This document shows, one piece after another, positions 8,835-17,134 of a stretch of 64,000 bases of DNA. The stretch comes from Novosphingobium sp. Its GTDB lineage: Bacteria > Pseudomonadota > Alphaproteobacteria > Sphingomonadales > Sphingomonadaceae. The notes beneath the pieces were generated by a model. That model made no database searches. It saw nothing but the letters and a program-made list of their open reading frames with translations, and had not been told where the DNA came from. The position numbers and the translations under genes are program-made. Location: assembly GCF_027531025.1 (NCBI RefSeq), contig NZ_JAPZQX010000008.1:52288-116287 (forward strand). The letters are read 5' to 3'. Within the stretch, counting starts at the first letter, position 1. Each line of letters starts with the position of its first letter.

Positions 8835-9380
8835 ATGGAACGGGACCAAAAGGGCAAGACCGCGAACCCCGGCAAGCAGCCGCGCCGTTATGAACGGCCG
8901 CGCGGCGGCGCGCCGCGCGCGATCGCGGAGCTGATGCCCGAAGTGGGCCGCACCGCGTTCCGCCGGTTCGGCTTCATCCAGTCGAGCGTGGTGACCCGCT
9001 GGCCCGACATCGTCGGCCCCACCCACGCCCGGATCTGCATGCCCGAAGCGATCCGCTTCCCCCCCGGCGAGAAGCGCGACGGAATCCTGCAGCTGGTCGT
9101 GGTGCCTGCCCACGCACCGATGATCAGCCACGTGATCCCCGAAATCATCGAGCGGGTGAATCGCTTTTTCGGTTACAGTGCAGTGGCAAAGGTCAAGATC
9201 CGGCAAGGCGCGGTTCAGCCGCCGGCTGATGAAAGACGGCCGACCGCCCCGCCCTCGCTCAAGCCGATTCCGGTGGAACTGGGCGATTCCCTGCGCGATA
9301 TCGGCGATCCGGAATTGCGCGCCGTGCTCGAATCGCTCGCCCGCAGCCTGGGCACGAAGGAAGAGGAACCCAAGTCTTGA
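8835..9380 (+). CDS. DUF721 domain protein, DciA-like helicase loader candidate
   Basis: A 181-residue protein carrying the DUF721 fold (about residues 30-125), the domain of DciA, which loads the replicative helicase DnaB in bacteria lacking DnaC. The front is basic (RRYERPRGGAPR), as expected of a DNA- or helicase-binding protein. The core includes VVTRWPDIVG and the segment LQLVVVPAHAPMISH. Start ATG at 8835 is divergent from mutY across 29 bases. An open frame reaching back to 8205 runs antisense to mutY and is not coding. The C-terminal tail is low-complexity. It overlaps the next gene by four bases. Confidence 0.8.
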   Translation: MERDQKGKTANPGKQPRRYERPRGGAPRAIAELMPEVGRTAFRRFGFIQSSVVTRWPDIVGPTHARICMPEAIRFPPGEKRDGILQLVVVPAHAPMISHVIPEIIERVNRFFGYSAVAKVKIRQGAVQPPADERRPTAPPSLKPIPVELGDSLRDIGDPELRAVLESLARSLGTKEEEPKS

Positions 9381-10054
9381 AGCATCTGCTCCGCCCGCTC
9401 CTGGCCGTTTCGGTCGCTGCGCTGACCATCGGTGCCGTCCCGCCCGTTAACTGGAACGCCGTGGTCAACCGCACTGCCCTGCCCAGCCACGTGATCGGCA
9501 ATCCGGCGGCCAAGGTGAAGCTGACCAAGTGGATCAGCTATACCTGCCCGTCCTGCGCCCGGTTCGAACTGGAATCCGATGCGGCGCTGAAGCTGCAATA
9601 TATCCGCAGCGGCCAGCTCTCGCTAGAAGTGCGGCATTTCGTGCGCGATCCGATCGACCTGACCGTGGCGATGCTGACCAATTGCGGGCCGAAGGAGAAG
9701 TTCTCGCTCAATCATTCGGCCTTCATCCGCAGCCAGACGGTGTGGCTGGGCAACATGGCCCGGACGACCCCGGCGCAGCAGCAGCGCTGGTCAACCGGCG
9801 ACCTGCTGGCGCGCAGCCGTGCGATCGCCAGCGACCTGAAGTTCTACGAGATCATGGCCACCCGCGGCTACGACCGGACCACGGTTGACCGCTGCCTCGC
9901 CGATGCTGGCATGGCCAAGCGCCTCGCCGACGGGACCGAGGCTGGCCAGAAGCTGGGGATCGACCACACCCCGTCCTTCGCGATCAACGGCCAGCTGTTG
10001 CTCGGCACCAGTGGCTGGAGCCTGCTCGAGCCGCAATTGCAGGCGCGGATGTAG
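9377..10054 (+). CDS. DsbA-family exported thiol:disulfide oxidoreductase (1 of 3)
   Basis: A 225-residue thioredoxin-fold protein with an N-terminal signal (residues 1-20) and a CPSC redox pair at Cys57 and Cys60 (SYTCPSC). The cis-proline segment is DHTPSFAING. It should handle protein disulfides in the periplasm. The start is a TTG at 9377 inside a TTGA overlap with the DUF721 gene, in a frame that gives a clean signal peptide. It is the first of three DsbA-like genes in a row. Its TAG stop is formed in part by the first base of the inserted element at 10054. Confidence 0.85.
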   Translation: MKHLLRPLLAVSVAALTIGAVPPVNWNAVVNRTALPSHVIGNPAAKVKLTKWISYTCPSCARFELESDAALKLQYIRSGQLSLEVRHFVRDPIDLTVAMLTNCGPKEKFSLNHSAFIRSQTVWLGNMARTTPAQQQRWSTGDLLARSRAIASDLKFYEIMATRGYDRTTVDRCLADAGMAKRLADGTEAGQKLGIDHTPSFAINGQLLLGTSGWSLLEPQLQARM

Positions 10055-10317
10055 GCCGTAAACCCATGATCGGCGCCATCGAGGTTCGAGTCAAAATGGC
10101 TCGGTGCAAGAAGGGAAGGCGAAGGAATATGTCGATATTTCGAGGCTTCCCGACGCAGCAATGGGCCATTTTGGCCGAATCCCTGCGGGACGCCGGAATG
10201 GCTTCCAGCTCAGACAAACCCGCCCTTGGCAAGGCAACCAGCCTTCCCGGCGGGCGGCTCCGCCCGATCTGTTCGCCATTCCAGCGCCTCGATGGCGCCG
10301 ACCATGGGTTTACGGCC
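10054..10317. mobile_element. MITE-like element with 31-bp inverted ends and TA target duplication
   Basis: A 264-bp non-coding insertion. The left end (10054-10084) and right end (10287-10317) are inverted copies over 31 bases with one mismatch. They begin GGCCGTAAACCC and end GGGTTTACGGCC. Both flanks are the dinucleotide TA (10052-10053 and 10318-10319). TA duplication is the target habit of IS630/Tc1-mariner transposons, so this is probably a non-autonomous relative mobilised in trans. Inside is a second, shorter inverted pair around CAAAATGG and CCATTTTGG. Small open frames inside, for example on the plus strand from 10066, are read through the repeats and do not look like genes. Confidence 0.85.
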
Positions 10318-10319
10318 TA

Positions 10320-11024
10320 ATGCTGTGGCGCGGGTTTGCAGCCAGCGCCATCGCCCTCGCGGCGGCCCTGATCCTGACCGGCGCCGCCGCGCCCAAGGGC
10401 AAGCCGCGCGAGAAGGACTGGACGGGCACCGTCACGATCAGTCCGCAAGGCTATCATGTCCAGGGCAATCCCCAGGCGGCGATCCGGCTGATCGAATATG
10501 TCAGCTATTCCTGCCCGCACTGCGGCATCTTCGAGATGGAAGGCGGCGATGAACTGCGCGAACGGTTCATCAAGCCTGGCACGGTGGCCTATGAGCTGCG
10601 CCCGTTCTTCCTCAACGAGATCGACAAGACCGTCTCGCTCCTGGCCTATTGCGGCCCTCCAGCGAAGTTCTTCGGCAACACCACCCAGTTGCTGAAGTTT
10701 CAGCACGACTGGCTGCGCAACCCGACCCGCGCCCAGGCCCAACGCTGGTCCGATCCGGACTGGAACCGGCGCGCCCAGGCCATGACCGAGGACCTGGGGC
10801 TCTACGCCATGATGGAAGCGCGCGGCTACAAACGGGCCGAGCTCGACAAGTGCCTGGCCGACGAGGCGCTGGCCGCGCAATTGCAGAAAGGGACCGAGGA
10901 CGCCTTCTACAAGGAAGGTGTGAAAGGCACCCCGGCCTTCCAGCTGAACGGCCAGCTGGTACCCGAAAACACCTGGCCGGCCTTGCGCCAGCGCCTGGCT
11001 GGAACCATGAAAGGTTTCGTCTGA
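10320..11024 (+). CDS. DsbA-family exported thiol:disulfide oxidoreductase (2 of 3)
   Basis: A 234-residue DsbA-like protein with a signal peptide or anchor at residues 1-23 and the CPHC redox pair at Cys65 and Cys68 (SYSCPHCGIFE). CPHC is the active site of true DsbA. The cis-proline segment is KGTPAFQLNG. The ATG at 10320 lies two bases beyond the right end of the MITE. A longer frame from 10104 runs through the element and would bury the signal peptide, so it is rejected. It is similar in layout to the genes on either side, pointing to tandem duplication. Confidence 0.88.
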   Translation: MLWRGFAASAIALAAALILTGAAAPKGKPREKDWTGTVTISPQGYHVQGNPQAAIRLIEYVSYSCPHCGIFEMEGGDELRERFIKPGTVAYELRPFFLNEIDKTVSLLAYCGPPAKFFGNTTQLLKFQHDWLRNPTRAQAQRWSDPDWNRRAQAMTEDLGLYAMMEARGYKRAELDKCLADEALAAQLQKGTEDAFYKEGVKGTPAFQLNGQLVPENTWPALRQRLAGTMKGFV

Positions 11025-11125
11025 GACTCCTGTGGAGAAGCCTGTGCGTGGTACAGGCGCTCCTTCCCGCTCAACTGCCGCTCGGCTAGCCTTGGCGGCT
11101 CGATTCCAGAGGATTTGTGCGAATC

Positions 11126-11887
11126 ATGACTGCTGCCCCCACCCGCTCCGCTTATCGTTTCGCCCTTGCCACGGCTTGTGCCCTGGCCCTGGCCGCCTGC
11201 GGCGGCAAGGAAGAAGGTACGGCTGCAACTGCACCCAGCGGCGAACCGATTGCTGCGATCCCGGCTCCGGCCGGCCAGAACTGGGCCGATACCTATTCGG
11301 TCACCGCTGAGGGCGGCTACCTGATGGGTAATCCCAACGCGCCGATCAAGCTGGTGGAATTCGCCGCGTTGTCGTGCTCGCACTGTGCCGATTTCTCCGA
11401 ACAGAGCGCCACCGAACTGCGCGAGAAGTTCGTTTCCTCCGGCCGCGTCAGCCTCGAAGTGCGCTTCTTCATGCTGAATGCGCTGGATGTGCCGGCCACC
11501 CTGCTGGCCACCTGCAGCGCGCCTGAGGCGACCCTGCCGCTCGCCAAGCAGTTCTGGGCCTGGCAGAGGGAGATGTTCACCAACCTCCAAGCCAATGAAG
11601 CCGCGCTGCAGTCGGCCAGCCAGCTGCCGCCCGAGCAGCGCTTTGGCGCGATCGCCAAGGCTGGCGGGATGGACGCCTTCTTCGCCTCGCGCGGGGTCGC
11701 GGCGGATCAGGGCAATGCGTGCCTCGCCAATACGGCCAAGGCCACCCAGTTGGTCGAAGCCACCACCAAGGCCGGTGAGCAGTACAACATCACCGGCACC
11801 CCCACCTTCCTGCTCAACGGTGCGAAGCTTGATGCGAACACCTGGGAGGCGGTGAAGGTCGCGCTCGAGAAGGCCGGGGCCCGCTAG
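11126..11887 (+). CDS. DsbA-family lipoprotein thiol oxidoreductase (3 of 3)
   Basis: A 253-residue DsbA-like protein with a lipoprotein signal: the lipobox LAAC puts the lipidated cysteine at residue 25. After an Ala/Pro-rich linker, the thioredoxin fold begins with the redox motif CSHC at Cys84 and Cys87 (ALSCSHCADF), and the cis-proline segment TGTPTFLLNG is near the end. It is probably membrane-anchored on the periplasmic side. A GTG at 11117 in the same frame adds three residues. The AGAGGA sequence at 11108-11113 suits either start, so the exact N-terminus is uncertain. Confidence 0.88.
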   Translation: MTAAPTRSAYRFALATACALALAACGGKEEGTAATAPSGEPIAAIPAPAGQNWADTYSVTAEGGYLMGNPNAPIKLVEFAALSCSHCADFSEQSATELREKFVSSGRVSLEVRFFMLNALDVPATLLATCSAPEATLPLAKQFWAWQREMFTNLQANEAALQSASQLPPEQRFGAIAKAGGMDAFFASRGVAADQGNACLANTAKATQLVEATTKAGEQYNITGTPTFLLNGAKLDANTWEAVKVALEKAGAR

Positions 11888-11923
11888 GCCCCGCCTGGGC
11901 AGGAAGGGGGACCGGCCAGCACG

Positions 11924-14900
11924 ATGCGGATCAAGCGGCTCAAACTGTCGGGCTTCAAGAGCTTCGTTGAGCCGGCCGAGTTGCACATCGAGCCGGGGCT
12001 GACCGGCGTGGTCGGCCCCAACGGCTGTGGCAAGTCCAACCTGCTCGAAGCGATCCGCTGGGTCATGGGCGAAAGCTCGCCCAAGTCGATGCGCGGCGGC
12101 GGCATGGAAGACGTGATCTTCGCCGGCACCGCGCAGCGCCCGCCGCGCGATTTCGCCGAAGTGGTGCTGCTCGCCGATGCTCCCAGCATCAATGGCGGGG
12201 ACAACGATTCAGAACTTGAAGTGGTCCGCCGGATCGAGCGCGGGGCCGGCAGCGCCTATCGCGTCAACGGTCGCGATGTGCGAGCCAAGGACGTGGCGCT
12301 GGTCTTTGCCGATGCGGCGACCGGCGCGCATTCCCCCGCGCTTGTCAGCCAGGGCAAGATCGCGGCGGTCATCGCCGCCAAGCCGGCCGAACGCCGGATG
12401 ATGCTGGAAGAAGCGGCCGGGATCGCCGGGCTGCACGTGCGCCGCAAGGATGCCGAGCAAAAGCTGCGCGCGACCGAGGCGAACCTCGCGCGGCTGGAAG
12501 ACCTGATGGGCCAGCTCGACAGCCAGATCGGCTCGCTGCGCCGCCAGGCCCGCGCCGCCGAACGCTACAAGGCCCTGTCCGACAAGATCCGGCTGGCCGA
12601 GGCGCGGCTGGTCTTTGCCCGCTGGCGCGATGCCGCCGCGGCCGCCGATGCGGCCCGGGCCGAAGCCCAGGGCGCGGAAGCGCGGGTCAGCGCCGCCCAG
12701 CTTGCCATGGCCGAGGCACAGAAGGCGCAGCACCAGGCCGCCTCGGCGCTGGCCGAAGCTCGCGATGAATTGGCCGACCGGCGCGATGATGCCACCGCCC
12801 ACGGCCACCGCATGGCCTCGCTCACCAGCCAGCTGGAAGCTGCCGAGGACCGGCTCAAGGACCTGGACCGGCAGGCCGCCCGACTCGACGCGGACAAGGG
12901 CGATGCCGACCGGCTGACCCGCGATGCCGCCGAAGCGCTGGCCAAGCTGGAACGCGAGCTGGCCGAAGGCGAGGAACGGCTGGCGGCGGATGAAAAGCGC
13001 CGCCCGGTCATCGCTGCCGCGCTCGACGATGCCGACCGCAACCTGCGCGCAGCGGAACTGGCGCTGGCCAAGGCGACCGCCGACCAGGCCGGGGTCGAGG
13101 CCGAATGGCGCGTCGCCGAAGCGGAACTCGCCGCCGCCCGCCAGCGGCTCGACCGGCTCGATGCCGAAGCCCGGCGGCAGGAGGACCTCAAGGCCGCGCT
13201 GGCCCGCGAAGGCGATCCACTGGCCGCACTGGCGGAGGCCGAAGCGGCGCGCGAGGCAGCGGCTGAGCGGCTGGCTGCCGTGCGCGAGGCGCTGACCGGG
13301 CAACAGGCGCGCAAGGCCGAGCTGCAGGGCGCGCGCGATGCGGCTGGCTCCACACTCGCCTCGGCCAGGGCCGAACTCGCCGGGGTGGAGCGTGAATGGC
13401 AGGCGCTGGTCCGCGATCGCGATGCACGGGCGAAGCAGGCCAGCGGCAAGCATGGCCTGCCCGTCGCGCTCGACCGGGTGCGGGCCGCGCCGGGTTACGA
13501 ACGGGCACTCGCCGCCGTGCTCGGCCGCGATGCCAAGGCCCCGTTGGGTTCGGCCCCGGCGGGCGAGGATGGCCGGTTCTGGACCGGTGCCGCCGCGCCC
13601 GCTCCGGTGGCGGAAAGCCTGGCCGCTCACGTCACCCAATGCCCGGACGAGCTCAAGGCCCGCCTTGCTCTGGTCCACGTGGCCGAGGATGACGATGGCC
13701 GCGCGCTGGGCCCCGGTGAATGGCTGGTCACCCGCGCTGGCCGGATCCGCCGCTGGGATGGCTTTGTGGCCCAGGGCGAAGGTGCGGCCGAAGCCGCGCG
13801 GCTGGAGGCGGAGAACCGTCTGTCCGCACTGGAAGCGGAACTGCCCGGCAAGCGCGCCCTGGTCGAGCAGGCCGAGGCGGCGGCCGCTGCGGTCCAGGCC
13901 GAGTTGTCCGAACTGCAACTGGCCGTGATCGCTTCCGAGCGCGGCGTCGCCGAGGCCGCCGACGCAGAGCGCAGCGCCCTGCGCGCAGTCGACCAGGCCG
14001 AAGCCGCCAAGGCCCGGCTCGAAGCGCGCCGTGCCGAACTGGCCGCAGCCGCGACTGACCTCGCCGACCAGCGCGGGGCAGCCGAGGCTGAGCGCGCTGC
14101 CGCCGAAGCACGGCGCAACGCCCTGCCCGATCCCGCCACCGGCCGGGCCCAGCTGGCCGCGGCCCAGGCCCGCCACGATGCCGCGCGGCAGGGCCTGCAA
14201 TCGGCCACGGCTGGCCTTGCCGCCCATGACCAGGGCCTCGCCGTCGCGCGCGAGCGCTGCAATGCCCAGCGCGCCGACATCAAGGGCTGGCAGGCCCGCG
14301 CCGGGGACGCCGCCAGCCGCCTCGCCGAGATGAGCCGCCGCGCCGACGAGATCGCCGAGGAACGCGCCGTCATCGCCGCCAAGCCCGCCAGCCTGATGCG
14401 CGAGATCGAGGCCGGGGACGCGGTGCGCGCCCGCCTGACCGCCGAACTTGCCGCCGCCGAGGCCAAGGTCAGCGAACTCGGCGATGCCGCGCGCGCGATC
14501 GAGGCCCGTTTTGCCGAAGCCAACGAAGCGCTCGCCTCGGCCCGCGAAGCCCGCGCCGGGGCTGCTGCCCGGGCGGAGAACGAGGAAGCCCGCCGGGCCG
14601 AGATGGCCGGGATCTCGGGCGAACGGTTCCAGTGCCCGCCGCCGCTGCTGCCCGAACGCTTCGCCTTCGCTTCCGCCGAAGTCGGTCCCTCGGGCCAGGA
14701 GAGCGCCGAGCATGACAAGCTGGTGGCTGACCGCGAGCGGCTGGGTCCGGTCAACCTGGTCGCGGCCGAGGAGCTGGCCGAGGTCGAGGGCCGCCATGCC
14801 ACGAGCCTCGCCGAACAGGCCGAGCTGACCGAAGCGGTCAATCGCCTGCGCGGATCGATCGGCAATCTCAACCGCGAGGGCCGCGAACGGCTGCGCGCGG

Positions 14901-15367
14901 CCTTCGAGGCAGTCAACGAGCACTTCCAGCGACTGTTCACCAAGCTGTTCGAGGGCGGCCAGGCCCACCTTGCGCTGGTCGACAGCGATGATCCGCTGGA
15001 AGCCGGCCTCGAGATCTACGCCCAGCCGCCGGGCAAGCGCCTCACCTCGCTAACCCTGCTCTCCGGCGGCGAACAGGCGCTGACCGCCGTCGCCCTGATC
15101 TTCGCCCTGTTCCTCACCAACCCGGCGCCGATCTGCGTGCTCGACGAAGTCGACGCGCCGCTGGACGATGCCAACATCGAACGCTTCTGCGACCTGCTCG
15201 ATGCGATGGTCGCCGAAACGAACACCCGCTACCTGATCGTCACCCACAACGCCGTGACGATGAGCCGCATGCACCGCCTGTTCGGCGTCACCATGGTCGA
15301 ACGCGGCGTCTCGCGCCTGGTCAGCGTTGACCTTGAGGGCGCGGAAGAGCTGCTGGCGGCGGAGTGA
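11924..15367 (+). CDS. smc: Chromosome partition/condensin protein SMC
   Basis: A 1147-residue SMC ATPase of the bacterial condensin that organises and segregates the chromosome. The N-terminal head has the Walker A motif GPNGCGKSN (31-39) and a Q-loop region. Two long coiled coils rich in Ala, Glu and Arg flank a hinge near the middle (about 480-590). The C-terminal head carries the signature LSGGEQAL and Walker B VLDEVDAPLDD. The start at 11924 follows a strong AGGAAGGGGG ribosome-binding site. Length is normal for the family. No scpA or scpB is adjacent. Confidence 0.97.
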   Translation: MRIKRLKLSGFKSFVEPAELHIEPGLTGVVGPNGCGKSNLLEAIRWVMGESSPKSMRGGGMEDVIFAGTAQRPPRDFAEVVLLADAPSINGGDNDSELEVVRRIERGAGSAYRVNGRDVRAKDVALVFADAATGAHSPALVSQGKIAAVIAAKPAERRMMLEEAAGIAGLHVRRKDAEQKLRATEANLARLEDLMGQLDSQIGSLRRQARAAERYKALSDKIRLAEARLVFARWRDAAAAADAARAEAQGAEARVSAAQLAMAEAQKAQHQAASALAEARDELADRRDDATAHGHRMASLTSQLEAAEDRLKDLDRQAARLDADKGDADRLTRDAAEALAKLERELAEGEERLAADEKRRPVIAAALDDADRNLRAAELALAKATADQAGVEAEWRVAEAELAAARQRLDRLDAEARRQEDLKAALAREGDPLAALAEAEAAREAAAERLAAVREALTGQQARKAELQGARDAAGSTLASARAELAGVEREWQALVRDRDARAKQASGKHGLPVALDRVRAAPGYERALAAVLGRDAKAPLGSAPAGEDGRFWTGAAAPAPVAESLAAHVTQCPDELKARLALVHVAEDDDGRALGPGEWLVTRAGRIRRWDGFVAQGEGAAEAARLEAENRLSALEAELPGKRALVEQAEAAAAAVQAELSELQLAVIASERGVAEAADAERSALRAVDQAEAAKARLEARRAELAAAATDLADQRGAAEAERAAAEARRNALPDPATGRAQLAAAQARHDAARQGLQSATAGLAAHDQGLAVARERCNAQRADIKGWQARAGDAASRLAEMSRRADEIAEERAVIAAKPASLMREIEAGDAVRARLTAELAAAEAKVSELGDAARAIEARFAEANEALASAREARAGAAARAENEEARRAEMAGISGERFQCPPPLLPERFAFASAEVGPSGQESAEHDKLVADRERLGPVNLVAAEELAEVEGRHATSLAEQAELTEAVNRLRGSIGNLNREGRERLRAAFEAVNEHFQRLFTKLFEGGQAHLALVDSDDPLEAGLEIYAQPPGKRLTSLTLLSGGEQALTAVALIFALFLTNPAPICVLDEVDAPLDDANIERFCDLLDAMVAETNTRYLIVTHNAVTMSRMHRLFGVTMVERGVSRLVSVDLEGAEELLAAE

Positions 15368-16092
15368 TGGCGGACAGCCGAGACATTTACGATCCGGCGT
15401 TCGTGAAGCAGGTCTTCGACAAGTGCTCGGACAAGTATATTGCCTTCAGCTACATCTGCTCGATGGGCTTCACTGAGCGCTGGCGAGAGCAATGCGTGGC
15501 CGCACTCGGAGCTGATGCAGACCTGCGCGTCGGCTATGATCTGATGGCCGGAACAGGCGAGGCCTGGCCGCACCTAATGGCGAGTCATCCATCGATCGAA
15601 CGCATCGTCGCGGTCGACATTTCAAGCGGAATGCATAGCCGGGCGATGGAACGTCTCCATACTATGCGCGCCCACCGCATCGAGTTTATCGAAGACGATG
15701 TGTTAGCCAGCAATCTGCCAGACTCGAGCGCCGACTTCGTCATCTCGACGTTCGGCCTCAAGACTTTCAACGCCGCGCAACATGCCCAGCTGGCGGCACT
15801 CACCGCGCGCGTGCTGAAACCCGGCGGCCGCTTTGCCTGCATCGAAGCGTCGGACCCCAAGGGCTGGATCCTGCGCTGGCTCTACCTCTTCCACCTGAAG
15901 TTCGTTCTGCCGATGATCGAGCGGATATTCCTGCGTGGCGCCCAAGACTTCTCGATGATCGGCACCTATTCAACTACCTTCGGGGATGCGTCGCAATTCG
16001 TAGGGATGCTGCGCAGCGAAGGACTCGACGCACGGTTCGGCAAGGCGTTTTTTGGCTGCGCCACCATCGCAAGCGGACACAAGCCCGTCTAA
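15367..16092 (+). CDS. Class I SAM-dependent methyltransferase, UbiE/COQ5-like
   Basis: A 241-residue methyltransferase with motif I in YDLMAGTGEAWP, an acidic strand end at IVAVDIS, and the post-motif LKPGGRF followed by IEAS. This arrangement resembles the UbiE/COQ5 family that methylates quinone or lipid precursors, but the substrate is unproven. The ATG at 15367 overlaps the smc stop (TGATG), so it should be translationally coupled to smc despite having no obvious functional link. Base use looks less GC-rich than smc by eye, which hints at a separate origin. Confidence 0.8.
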   Translation: MADSRDIYDPAFVKQVFDKCSDKYIAFSYICSMGFTERWREQCVAALGADADLRVGYDLMAGTGEAWPHLMASHPSIERIVAVDISSGMHSRAMERLHTMRAHRIEFIEDDVLASNLPDSSADFVISTFGLKTFNAAQHAQLAALTARVLKPGGRFACIEASDPKGWILRWLYLFHLKFVLPMIERIFLRGAQDFSMIGTYSTTFGDASQFVGMLRSEGLDARFGKAFFGCATIASGHKPV

Positions 16093-16529
16093 TCCAGCAC
16101 GAACCGCGGGCCCGTTCCCGCGGTTCCCGCCCGGTCATCGCGGTTGTAGAGCGCACAGCGCTGCAGGCTGAGGCAGCCGCAGCCGATGCATTCGTCGAGC
16201 TTGGTGCGGGTCAGGGTCAGCAGGCGGATCTTCTCGTCGATGGCACTGCGCATCGAGCGGCTGATCCGCTGCCAGTCCGATAGCGATGGCGTGCGCCCCT
16301 GCGGCAGCTTGGACAGTTCCGCCTCGATCTCGGTGAGGCCCAGCCCCAGCTTCTGCGCGATCAGGATGAATGACAGGCGACGAACGTCGCTGCGCAGGAA
16401 GCGGCGCTGGTTGCCCATGGTGCGGAAGGCCTGGATCAGGCCCTTGTCCTCGTAGAAGCGGATAGCCGAAACCGCGAGGCCAGTGCGCCGGGCCAGTTCG
16501 CCGATCGGCAGCAAGTCATTCTTATCCAT
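16089..16529 (-). CDS. soxR: Redox-sensing MerR-family activator SoxR
   Basis: A 146-residue MerR-type regulator. The N-terminal helix-turn-helix reads IGELARRTGLAVSAIRFYE, a dimerisation helix follows, and a cysteine cluster CIGCGCLSLQRC (Cys114, 117, 119, 125) in C-x2-C-x-C-x5-C spacing binds the [2Fe-2S] centre that defines SoxR. Oxidation of the cluster by redox-cycling compounds activates the protein. The ATG at 16529 gives the family-standard N-terminus. Upstream in-frame codons to 16583 are not needed. A SoxR-type dyad lies 27 bases upstream, between it and the divergent VOC gene. Confidence 0.95.
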   Translation of the reverse strand: MDKNDLLPIGELARRTGLAVSAIRFYEDKGLIQAFRTMGNQRRFLRSDVRRLSFILIAQKLGLGLTEIEAELSKLPQGRTPSLSDWQRISRSMRSAIDEKIRLLTLTRTKLDECIGCGCLSLQRCALYNRDDRAGTAGTGPRFVLD

Positions 16530-16555
16530 TTGCAGCTCCGATCGGTCGATTTTGC

Positions 16556-16586
16556 TTGACCTCAAGTTAGCTTGAGGTTGCATCAG
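16556..16586. promoter_or_regulatory. SoxR-box operator between soxR and the VOC gene
   Basis: A perfect-looking dyad ACCTCAAGTTAGCTTGAGGT occupies 16559-16578. It is almost the same as the Escherichia coli soxS operator core (CCTCAAGTTAACTTGAGG). On the plus strand it sits directly after a TTGACC -35 element at 16556, with the dyad in the spacer, which is how SoxR normally acts. The -10 region that would follow (CATCAG near 16581) is weak, consistent with a promoter that needs the activator. The site could also autoregulate soxR. Confidence 0.8.
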
Positions 16587-16639
16587 GGTAAAGCGCGATT
16601 TTCAGATCGGGCAACAACACTCTGAGAGTATTACGAATC

Positions 16640-17134
16640 ATGCCGGCCGGATTTCTTGAGCATGCCAACATCACCGTCAGCGATCCTGATCGCTCCGCCG
16701 CCTTGTTGCAAAGCCTGTGCGGCTGGCACGAGCGCTGGCGCGGTGCATCGCAGCTGGGTGGGTGGACCATTCATGTGGGTAACGAGCGTGACTACATCGC
16801 CGTTTACACCAGGGACGAACCTGTAGGACAGCGTTTCGCTAAGGGTGCGCCGCTCAACCACATCGGGCTGGTGGTGGACGATCTCGACGCCGCCGAGGCG
16901 GTGGTGGCTGAGGCCGGGCTCGTACCCTTCAACCACATGGATTACGAACCCGGCCGCCGGTTCTACTTCTTCGACTGGGACGGGATCGAGTTCGAGATCG
17001 TCAGCTACCCAAGCCCCGCACCCGCGCCCAGCTTCCTGCAAAGACTCGGCGAAGCGCTGTCAGGGGGCAGGTGGCGAGAGGCGGCAACCTTTGCCCCTGA
17101 GGTTGGCCGACCCGCCGTCAAACCGCCGGCCTAG
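16640..17134 (+). CDS. VOC (glyoxalase/bleomycin resistance) family protein, likely SoxR-regulated
   Basis: A 164-residue vicinal-oxygen-chelate protein with two beta-alpha-beta-beta-beta modules: the first from LEHANITVSD, the second from LNHIGLVVDDLDAAE. The metal-ligand positions are suggested by His in EHANIT, His in NHIGLV and Glu in FEIVSY. Such proteins act on methylglyoxal, aromatics or drugs, or bind them. Location next to the SoxR box suggests a role against redox-active toxins. The last 35 residues are a proline-rich tail. No strong ribosome-binding site is seen. Confidence 0.85.
   Translation: MPAGFLEHANITVSDPDRSAALLQSLCGWHERWRGASQLGGWTIHVGNERDYIAVYTRDEPVGQRFAKGAPLNHIGLVVDDLDAAEAVVAEAGLVPFNHMDYEPGRRFYFFDWDGIEFEIVSYPSPAPAPSFLQRLGEALSGGRWREAATFAPEVGRPAVKPPA

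Noticed and set aside
10066..10320. 84-codon frame within the MITE
   Set aside because: It is read through the inverted ends and ends in the right repeat; no homology features.
12209..14968. A 919-codon open frame antisense to smc
   Set aside because: It has no family features, is very rich in Gly, Arg and Ala, and is the expected shadow of a GC-rich coiled-coil gene.
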